DNA of 64,000 nucleotides. It comes from Strigamia acuminata. Lineage: Eukaryota; Arthropoda; Chilopoda; Geophilomorpha; Linotaeniidae. Each line of letters starts with the position of its first letter. Within the stretch, counting starts at the first letter, position 1. The stretch is from the NCBI GenBank assembly GCA_949358305.1, contig OX442314.1, forward strand, positions 19,337,060 through 19,401,059, given 5' to 3'. Positions 56,520-64,000 of the stretch are shown here, piece by piece. Under the pieces are notes generated by a model. That model made no database searches, was not told the DNA's origin, and was given only the letters and a program-made list of their open reading frames with translations. Both the position numbers and the translations under genes were made by a program.

Positions 56520-56571
56520 AACATAATAAAAATAACATTAACAACAAGAACGGAAATTAACTTTTCTGAAA

Positions 56572-57602
56572 TTACTTCATAAAATTTATAATATCTTCCG
56601 ATACAAGTTCGGGATTATTTAAGTGAAGGTGATGAGTTCCTTCAACTTGAACGTACTTAAAAGATTTACAATACTTCTCGTACAGTAATATCACCTCTTT
56701 GTAGAGTTCTTCCGACTCGTAGACGCCTCCTGGTTTGCCTTTAATAATGAGAAAATTACACTTCATGGACTTAATTAATTCTTTGTACTGTTCCGTTGAC
56801 ACCACAGTCAAAGATGAAACTGGCATAACAATTTTCCTGTCTCTATTAAACCGAACTCTTCCATCGGGTAAAATCTGCACACCTCTTTTGAACAATACTT
56901 TGATGGATTCATCAGAAACGGACTTGTCCGAGCCCAAATACCACTTTTCCATCGCTTCTTCCATGGAGTAAATAGGAGCTGACTTATTTTCCTGAACGGC
57001 CTGTTCATGTTTCAATCTCTCGATGCAACAAAGTCGGAGAGATTCCCACACTTTTGGACTGTCATAGTTTTCCGTAAGTCCTTTGATCAAATCCAAACTA
57101 ACGAGATAATTGATCCGATCAGGAAATAAGCACGCATATAAAATGCCCAGTGCGGAACCTAAGCTGTGTCCAATGTAATTGAAATGCTTCCAATTGAGAA
57201 ACTTCAAAGTACGTAGAACTGCTGCAAGATATTCACCAATGAAATACACATGACCGTCTTGATACTGCGATGAAAGCCCGTGGCCTGGTAAATCGATGCA
57301 AACTAAATCCCAATGGTTGGGTAAAAGTGATGCTAAAGGGTCAAATGAACAAGAATTGTCTTGCCAACCATGAACTGCTAACACGGGCTTGCCATCCACT
57401 TTACCCCATCGCTTAGCTACAAATGACAAAATTAAACATCGTGATAAATAAATAAAGAAATAATATAAATAAAACCTGCTATGTGACCCCATGGTACAGG
57501 AATTTCAAAATCTCTGCTCAATGAACTGCCAATTCTAGGAATATTGGCAATACTTTGCGAATGAGTTGCACGTATAAACGCTACACCGAATTTAAATACC
57601 AT
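56572..57602 (-). CDS. Kraken/SERHL-like serine hydrolase 2
   Basis: Exons (minus): 57602-57476 and 57416-56572, 323 residues. The ATG at 57602 opens MVFKFGVAFIRATHSQSIA, a basic, acid-free leader that could be an organelle-targeting signal, followed by the family entry EIPVPWGHIAG. The hydrolase core has AVHGWQDN (oxyanion side), IDLPGHGLSS, the nucleophile elbow YIGHSLGS and the C-terminal VEGTHHLHLNNPE with the catalytic His. The acid residue lies between them and was not placed with certainty. The triad elements visible here are intact, so an active hydrolase is expected; natural substrates of kraken/SERHL enzymes are not established. Same strand and order as its two paralogues. Confidence 0.87.
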
Positions 57603-57828
57603 TTTTAAAAAAATAAATCATACTTAGTGAAACATTTACAAGTTCAAAATAACTGTTCTCATATTTTTACTTCCCCAATAATACACAAACTTAATCGTTG
57701 TTTTAAACAATGCATTTGGCTACAACTATTCGTTATTACATACAGAATTTATCTCGCATCGTAATTTACACAATGTGTACTGTACAAGTGTTCATTATTA
57801 CAAATAATTCAAAAAAAATTATTTATAA

Positions 57829-59114
57829 CTATTTTATAAATTTAATTATGTGGTCTACAACTCTTTCGGGATTATTTAAATGAACGTGATGAGTTCCCTC
57901 AACCTCTACATAATCTAATGATTTACAGTGTTTTGCAAATAGAATTTTAAACTCTTCGGATTTTTCAAATTCTTTGGATTTTTCAAACCCAATCCCTGAT
58001 TTTGCTTTGATAATTAACAACTTGCAATCTATAAACGTAAACAAATTTTGAAGTTGCTCCGTACTGAGAAGTGCGATCGCTACAAGGGGCAAAACAAGTC
58101 TTCTATCGCGTACAAATCGAACTGTCCCATCTGGAAGAAACTCGGCGCCTCTTTTCATCAGGATTTTGACTGAATTTTCGGTTAAAGATCCGTTCAATTT
58201 CCCCATAACCTTCTTAACTGCTTCATCCAATGGCAGAACAGGTGCCGACCTCTCATATTCTTTTTGAAACCTCATTTTCTCTTGAAAGAATTTCCTAAGT
58301 TCCTTTTGCAGACGAGGATTAGACCCACTTACTGATGGAATTTTGATTAAGTCCAAGCTTATCAAGTGATCTATATTTTCCGAAAATAGGGAAGAATACA
58401 ATAGACCTATTCCGGATCCCATACTGTGTCCAATGTAATTGAACTTTTGCCATTCAAGATAAGCCGTGATTTCTTGAATTGCCGAAACATATTCCCACAC
58501 GTAATACGCAAATCCTTTTGGAAAATGAGATGATTGACCATGGCCCGGAAGGTCAACACACACCAAATTCCAGTCCTTGGGTAAAAGAGGTGCCAAAGTG
58601 TCAAATGATCCTGCGTTGTCCTGCCAACCATGCACTGCTAGAACTGGTTTACCACTGCTACTGCCCCATTGTTTTGCTAAATTAAAAACAATTATAATTA
58701 TTACTTATTCTGCTTACCAAAAAATTGGAAAATAATGCGGAAGAAATAAACAGGTTCGAGATTTAGGTCATCTTAATATAACTCATTGCATCATACAATT
58801 TCATTATGTAATTACATCATGATTTTAAAATATAAATATTTTACGGGTCTCTCATACTATTTACCTGCAATATGTCCCCACGGAACCGGAATTTTTAACT
58901 CTGTCGGTGACGGCGACGAATTTTCTGTGGCTTTTACTTCTGTCGATGCTGTAGTAAACAACTTCGCACTGCCGCCTGTATAATATCGTGTAAAATTAAA
59001 TTTAAATCGTTCTATAAAACATGGATACTTACGATTAATTTTTCCGAAGATTTCTGTCGGTTTATTCAGAATGTTTGTAGTTTGACAGCGCAATAAGCAA
59101 TACCACCGAAACAT
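57829..59114 (-). CDS. Kraken/SERHL-like serine hydrolase 3
   Basis: Exons (minus): 59114-59033, 58975-58865 and 58676-57829, 346 residues in frame. The N-terminus MFRWYCLLRCQTTNIL and a Ser/Thr-rich linker precede the entry motif KIPVPWGHIAG. The core shows AVHGWQDNAGSF, VDLPGHGQSSHF, nucleophile elbow YIGHSMGSG and VEGTHHVHLNNPE near the C-terminus. It has a visible Ser and His in conserved positions and is expected to be active. The three-exon structure, with the same phases at both junctions, is the template used to model hydrolase 1. The PGHGQSSHF motif is shared with hydrolase 1, which suggests those two are the closer pair. Confidence 0.88.
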
Positions 59115-59903
59115 TTGAAAACGTGCACTTGGATCTCACAAAAATGTAACGAGTGCCGGTAAAAAGTAATTACTATTTCTTCCACTAGGGTACAATAACA
59201 TTTCCTCATGTCATCAAGGCGTTCCGTGTACTATTACTTTTGCGATATGACGTCATTTTTAATTCAGTGTTAAAAATTGTAAAACTTAATATTTATTTGC
59301 ACAATATTCTTTTATTTTTTTTTCAGCCTGTCGTTTTATTAAAATAAATTATAAAAATAACAAAAACAGACACTAATACACCACACAGTTTACTATTCTA
59401 AGTCTATCGACCTGGTAGCATAAAAACCCATTGAGATTTAATGACATCAATCTTAGCCCAGTCTGTTGACTGAAAAATGTCTTCAACTATATTCTCGCTT
59501 TGACCACAGTGTTGAGACTCATGTCATTAAATCTCAGTGGTTTTTTATGCCTCTTTGTGGACAAACTTACGAAGAATTTTTTTTTCAGTCTACTGGTGTC
59601 AGTAGTTAAGTTTTTCCGCCGTCCTGTGCATTTGACCACCTTCACCTTTTCGCACAACCCTAAACTCAAAACTAATGTTATCGTGACACAAACTCATCCT
59701 GCGCGATATATCGGTGTACGGAGCCACGATTACCCAAGAAATTGAAATGCCAAGATAACTAGCCTTAGGTAATCATATTGTGTTCGTGGTATAATAAACC
59801 AAACATATGGTGTTTAATCAGCGTTGCGATGGTGGAGGAAAGGATGTCAATGTGCTTTGTATTTGACACGCCAATAGAAGTTCGTGTATCAAAACCACAA
59901 AAA
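59115..59903. other. Intergenic region between hydrolase 3 and element E
   Basis: No gene is supported. It should contain the promoter of hydrolase 3 at its left end. The only structured part is the long inverted repeat at 59418-59550, listed separately. Confidence 0.5.
59418..59550. repeat. Long inverted repeat (hairpin-forming)
   Basis: The arms 59418-59447 and 59521-59550 are 30-bp reverse complements with about two mismatches and a 73-bp spacer. The core GAGATTTAATGACAT is perfect in both. Pairing continues weakly into the spacer. It could be a foldback element or a transcribed hairpin; no target duplication or coding potential was seen. Confidence 0.65.
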
Positions 59904-60114
59904 TGTTATGAATATGGAAATAACGGTTGAAGTTTAATACAAGGTTAGAGCAACCTCACTGTTCTACATCAAGTGAAAGAGTGGGGAAAAAACACAGGAA
60001 GGATGTTCACTCCATATATGGTAGGAGTGTCACCACAGGATATAAAAAAACTCAAACTACATCAATTACACAATGACATCAAGTGGTGATTTTCCACATC
60101 AAATAATCCCAACA
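59904..60114 (-). repeat. 3' LTR of element E (single copy seen)
   Basis: The boundaries are inferred from the purine tract next to 60114 and from TGTT...AACA termini. The 211-bp length fits the 180-215 bp LTRs of A, C and D. The partner LTR is beyond the window, so the outer edge could be wrong. Confidence 0.65.
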
Positions 60115-60215
60115 AATTCCCCCAAAATCAACAATTCGATTTCATCACAAAAACACTTCTCAAAAACACAATTATATAAAAACAATCAATATGAACACTG
60201 CACACAATAAAGTCA

Positions 60216-63200
60216 TTATTCCCCCACAGTCTTTAGTCCTAATGCTTCTAGTATTCCGTTCAGTGCAGGTCCGGCTAAAGGCTTCGTTAAAAAGTCTGCT
60301 AACATGTCTTGGCTTGCGACATGTTCCACGATAATGTTTCCATCCTCGATCTCTTGCTTAATGAAATGCACTTTTCGATTCAAGTGCTTGGTCCTCGTCT
60401 TCTGTGCACCGCCTCGCAACAGTTTCACTGCGTTCAAACTGTCACAGTGCATCGTTGTGGCATTTCCGTCGTCGACTTCTCCATTTAGTCCAATTGCGAG
60501 TTGTTTCAACCAAATTAATTCTCGCACTCCTTCGGTCAGCGCCAAGAGCTCACTCTCTGTACTCGACATCGCGACTATCGCTTGTTTCTGGCATTTCCAG
60601 TTAATAATCGAACTCCCGTCAAGTGTGATGAATCCGGAGAACGATCGTGCGTTCGATGTCCGGTCCCAACTTGCGTCCGAGTAACCATGGATATGGCTCT
60701 CTTCTCTCCCGTAGCTCAGCTTGTAGTCCACCGTCCCCTTCAGGTATCTCAGCACACGCTTCAATGCTGTAAAATGAATCTTTCGTGGGTCCTTGTTATA
60801 TTGCGATAACAGGCTCATTGGGAAGCTCAGGTCTGGTCTCGTGTGTGTGGCAAGGTACATCATCTTGCCCAGCAGTTCCTGGTACTGTGTTGCATCAACC
60901 TTTTCGCTTTCCTCAAATTCATCCAAGTTTTGATTGGGGTTCACTGGGGTTATTGCTGCATTGCATCCCTCCAATCCTTCACTCTCCACCAATCTTCTAA
61001 TGTATCCGCCTTGGTGGATGCTGATTCTTCCATTTCCATACTCAACTTGGATTCCCAGGATGTATTCCAGTCTTCCTATGCTCACGAACTCAATTTCTGC
61101 CTTCATTTTCGACATTAGTTCCGTCTCAAATTCGTCTGTGGATGCCAAAGATAAGTCATCGTCCACGTACACGCCTAGGAACATAAAGTTGCCATCAACA
61201 AAAATCACATAAAGGCATGGGTCCTCTGGAGATGGTCTAAATCCAATTTTCTTCAATGTTTTATCTAACATCTCAAACCAACATCTCCCTGCCTGTTTCA
61301 ATCCATAGATGCTCTTAATTAGTTGGCACACATGTCCTTTTCCTCCTTCAACGTATCCTTCCGGCTGCATCATAAATATTACTTCTTTTAGCTTGCCGTG
61401 AAGATATGCGGCTTTTACGTCATGTTGCTTCAATGGTCTGTTTATTTTTGCTGCTACATTGATCAGCATTCTCAAAGTCTCTATTCGGATAACCGGGGCG
61501 AAGGTCAGCTCGTAATCGTCCCCGAATTTCTGCGAGTATCCAGTGGCTACTAGTCTTGCTCGGAATCTTTCCGGTTCCCCCTCGGAATTTAACTTCACTT
61601 TATAAACCCACTTGGATTTCACCGCCTTCTTTCCTTTTGGCAATTTTCCTATTTTCCACACTCCGTGTTGTTTCATCGAACTCATTTCGTCATCCATCGC
61701 GGCCTTCCATTCCGTCGCGTGATGGGAGTTTGTTGCTTCGTGGAAGTTTTTCGGCGTTAAGATTTCTTCTACTAGTAATGCCATTTGCTTCGTCTTAATT
61801 CTCTCTGATCTTCGCGCTCCCTGGTCAACCAGTCTCTTCTCGTGTTCTTCTCTTTGCACTTTATCGGCGACCAACTTCATTTCCCTGGTCACCCCTGCTG
61901 GTCGTCCCCTCCGTGGTGGTTCGTCACGTTCGACCTCAGTGTCGTTTTCTTCCGTGTTATCTTCCGATTCATTGGCTTCATTTTCTTCTTCATTTATCTC
62001 GTTTTGCTCTTCATCCTCAGCATCGTCTGATTCGTCTTCGTTTTCTTCGCAGTTCAGATCGATTTTGACTGTCTCAATCTCTTCATCGTCTTTGATTTCT
62101 CCATTCAGCAAATCTGCGCCAATTTCGCTCTCGTCAAATTTTACGTCGATTTCTTCACTAATTGAATCGCTTTCCGGATGATAAATTCGGTACGCCTTCC
62201 TTGTATTCGAGTATCCAATGAATACTGCTTTCTCTGCTTTGGGATCCAATTTCTTTCGTTTGTGATCCTTAATTAGCACATATGCTATACATCCAAATCT
62301 TCTCAAGTATTTCAAGTTTGGTTTTCTCCCAAACCATATCTCAAATGGTGTGCGTCCATGAACTGAGGATTTGCACCGGTTGCGGATGTGCGCCACCGTC
62401 GATACGCACTCCGCCCAAAACGTCTTTGGCAGTTTGCAATCTTTTAACATTGCTCTCAACATCTCAAGTATTGTCCGGTTTGCGCGTTCCGCGACACCAT
62501 TGCTAGCCGGATTAAATGCTGTGGTCAGCTGATGCTCAATGCCCCTCTTTGTCGTCCATTCCTTCATGCTTTTGGACAAGAACTCGCCGCCATTGTCGCT
62601 CCTTAATTTCTTCAGCTTTTTATCAGTTTGTCTCTCCATGCACGTGATTAGTTCTGTCAACTTCTCTTTTGCGTCGCTTTTTGCATTTAATGTTTTTACC
62701 ATCAACATCCTACTCCAATCGTCCACTACCGTCATTACATAGTTTGCACCTCCTCGAGATTCGGGTCCAATTGGTCCAATTAAATCAATGTGCCATAATT
62801 CCATGATGCTGGACGATTGTCGGTCTGTTACCGATTTGTGCGACGTCTTTTTCATTTTTCCTGCGATGCATGGTTCACACACGGCGCCACCTTTGCTGCT
62901 AATTTCTATGCCGTATGCTAGTTCTTCATTTTTCATTTCTCTCAGGGTGTTGTAATTCAGGTGTCCCAATCTCACGTGCCAATTGTTGTCGTTTTCCTCC
63001 GCTTTGTACGACTTCTCGCATTGTTTAATGTTCGCGTGCAACACAAACATGTCTCCTTTTCTTGGTACCGTCATAACTTCTTCTCCATTCTCATCGTCAA
63101 TTGTTGCGCTCGTTTTGGAGAATGTGACTTTTAGTCCATTATCGACAATTTTCGATACTGATAGCAAATTGCTTCCAATTTGCGGCACGCACAACACCTT

Positions 63201-64000
63201 CTTCAATCTGGAATTTTTCCCGTCGTGTTCGAGCACAATCTCGCCCATTCCAATCGATTTCATGCTTTTTCCTTTCTTCGCCATTCCGATGTTCTTCTCA
63301 TCTTCATCAAATGTGTCGAAATGTTTTGCATCCAGCGCCGTCATGTGGCTTGTCGCTCCGGAATCCAACACCCAATCGTTTTCTTCATTTGGTTCTTCAT
63401 TCGTCTCTTCATCATTGGTGTTTTCATCCATCTCATACGTCATGAGCGTGAATTCAGGCTTTTCCTCGTACGCCATCATTGCTATTTCGCTTTTTCCTCT
63501 GCCGCGACCTCGCTGATTGCCTCTGCCTCGACCACGTCCTCTTGAGTCGCCACTTTTAAATTCTCGTTTCGGTTTCGAACAATCTTTCGATAAGTGACCA
63601 AACTCCTGGCAGTTGTAACATTTTGCTTCACTGTAGCATTCTCTTGCCATATGTCCTCCACGGCCACAGTTGAAGCATGTGCGCTTTGGCTTTTGTCCCT
63701 TCTCTCGTGTTTTTAGTGCAGCCTCGTTTGTTGTCGTATTTTTCTCTTCTTTTCTAGTTGAAATTCGACCTTCCTCCATTTTTAGTATGTTGCGGATTTT
63801 TGACATGTCTAAATCCGCCTGCACTTCAATCGCGCGCACATTCGCGTCAAACTCTCGTCTCAGTCCTTTCGTCACGTAAAACTTGCACTCGTAGTCGTCT
63901 ATATTTTTGCCAAGTTTCGCACAGCGGTTAATTATGGCTTCGGCCCTGTTCATGTACGTGTCAACATCTTCTTTACTGCTCATTTTCAGCTGTGTCAGCT
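60216..64000 (-). CDS. Element E gag-pol polyprotein, N-terminus outside window
   Basis: The frame is open to the window edge. The first ATG in view (63983) is internal: the codons before it (LTQLK) continue a gag helix. It contains two successive zinc knuckles ([14 protein letters not shown] and [14 protein letters not shown]), an RG-rich patch, the protease [11 protein letters not shown], pre-integrase [10 protein letters not shown] with CEPC, integrase [27 protein letters not shown], a long Glu/Asp/Asn-rich linker, RT with [28 protein letters not shown] and [11 protein letters not shown], and RNase H with [31 protein letters not shown] and ADFLTKPL. It has at least 1260 residues and no break. 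Confidence 0.92.
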   Translation of the reverse strand, partial: LTQLKMSSKEDVDTYMNRAEAIINRCAKLGKNIDDYECKFYVTKGLRREFDANVRAIEVQADLDMSKIRNILKMEEGRISTRKEEKNTTTNEAALKTREKGQKPKRTCFNCGRGGHMARECYSEAKCYNCQEFGHLSKDCSKPKREFKSGDSRGRGRGRGNQRGRGRGKSEIAMMAYEEKPEFTLMTYEMDENTNDEETNEEPNEENDWVLDSGATSHMTALDAKHFDTFDEDEKNIGMAKKGKSMKSIGMGEIVLEHDGKNSRLKKVLCVPQIGSNLLSVSKIVDNGLKVTFSKTSATIDDENGEEVMTVPRKGDMFVLHANIKQCEKSYKAEENDNNWHVRLGHLNYNTLREMKNEELAYGIEISSKGGAVCEPCIAGKMKKTSHKSVTDRQSSSIMELWHIDLIGPIGPESRGGANYVMTVVDDWSRMLMVKTLNAKSDAKEKLTELITCMERQTDKKLKKLRSDNGGEFLSKSMKEWTTKRGIEHQLTTAFNPASNGVAERANRTILEMLRAMLKDCKLPKTFWAECVSTVAHIRNRCKSSVHGRTPFEIWFGRKPNLKYLRRFGCIAYVLIKDHKRKKLDPKAEKAVFIGYSNTRKAYRIYHPESDSISEEIDVKFDESEIGADLLNGEIKDDEEIETVKIDLNCEENEDESDDAEDEEQNEINEEENEANESEDNTEENDTEVERDEPPRRGRPAGVTREMKLVADKVQREEHEKRLVDQGARRSERIKTKQMALLVEEILTPKNFHEATNSHHATEWKAAMDDEMSSMKQHGVWKIGKLPKGKKAVKSKWVYKVKLNSEGEPERFRARLVATGYSQKFGDDYELTFAPVIRIETLRMLINVAAKINRPLKQHDVKAAYLHGKLKEVIFMMQPEGYVEGGKGHVCQLIKSIYGLKQAGRCWFEMLDKTLKKIGFRPSPEDPCLYVIFVDGNFMFLGVYVDDDLSLASTDEFETELMSKMKAEIEFVSIGRLEYILGIQVEYGNGRISIHQGGYIRRLVESEGLEGCNAAITPVNPNQNLDEFEESEKVDATQYQELLGKMMYLATHTRPDLSFPMSLLSQYNKDPRKIHFTALKRVLRYLKGTVDYKLSYGREESHIHGYSDASWDRTSNARSFSGFITLDGSSIINWKCQKQAIVAMSSTESELLALTEGVRELIWLKQLAIGLNGEVDDGNATTMHCDSLNAVKLLRGGAQKTRTKHLNRKVHFIKQEIEDGNIIVEHVASQDMLADFLTKPLAGPALNGILEALGLKTVGE

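Larger units (their letters stand above)
59904..64000 (-). mobile_element. Ty1/copia LTR retrotransposon E (cut by window end)
   Basis: Only the 3' portion lies in the window. The 3' LTR is about 59904-60114. The coding strand is minus, and the purine tract TTTTGGGGGAAT (coding strand, about 60115-60129) lies directly before the LTR. The gag-pol frame runs to the window end. The 5' LTR and target duplication are outside. Confidence 0.88.

Noticed and set aside
1-64000. CRISPR arrays, operons, tRNA or rRNA genes
   Set aside because: None seen. The repeated units are LTRs, tandem gene copies and small inverted repeats; the tRNA-like words are retrotransposon primer-binding sites complementary to initiator tRNA-Met.

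Overview
This window is eukaryotic nuclear DNA. The genes are split into many small exons by AT-rich GT-AG introns, mostly 50-100 bp, and the intergenic DNA is AT-rich. Tandem arrays of neprilysin-like (M13) and kraken/SERHL-like genes plus several animal-type Ty1/copia elements suggest a compact arthropod genome, for example a Daphnia-like crustacean. The species is an inference; no marker gene is present.

Layout. (1) 337-4703 (+): M13 metallopeptidase gene 1, 5' end outside the window, active site intact. Two small inverted-repeat (MITE-like) elements lie at 68-252 and 923-1300. (2) 5575-7487 (+): a complete 7-exon SLC35F6-like transporter. (3) 9340-13507 (+): M13 gene 2, active site intact. 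(4) 14828-18491, 35892-39562 and 40526-44198 (+): three very similar 18-exon M13 paralogues that are open throughout but have lost the zinc-binding motif (HExxH has become FEILE or FGILE) and other catalytic residues, so they are predicted pseudo-peptidases. (5) about 44822-45460: a decayed 5' end of a further copy, followed by a divergent, intact M13-like gene (45952-49374) that lost the zinc motif in a different way (FKICE). (6) 50348-51339, 56572-57602 and 57829-59114 (-): three tandem alpha/beta hydrolases of the kraken/SERHL family. The first has lost its nucleophile serine (GHSxG has become GHGGG).

Mobile DNA. Five Ty1/copia LTR retrotransposons make up about 27 kb. Element A (-, 19008-30710) is split by element B (+, 22632-29547) inserted inside its gag-pol frame. 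Element C (-, 30827-35600) sits about 115 bp from A in the same intergenic spacer of the M13 array. Element D (-, 51650-56519) lies in the short spacer between two hydrolase genes. Element E (-, 59904 to beyond the window end) is cut by the window edge. A, B, C and D have paired LTRs that look identical by eye and 5-bp target duplications, so the insertions look young.

How it fits together. The M13 array grades from two genes with complete catalytic motifs on the left to four genes that keep the fold and reading frame but cannot bind zinc as M13 enzymes do. The hydrolase array shows the same pattern in one member. The most interesting signal is this parallel appearance of frame-preserved pseudo-enzymes in two tandem families. 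Exon maps were built by eye from splice sites, phase and paralogue comparison. Every M13 exon closes in frame.
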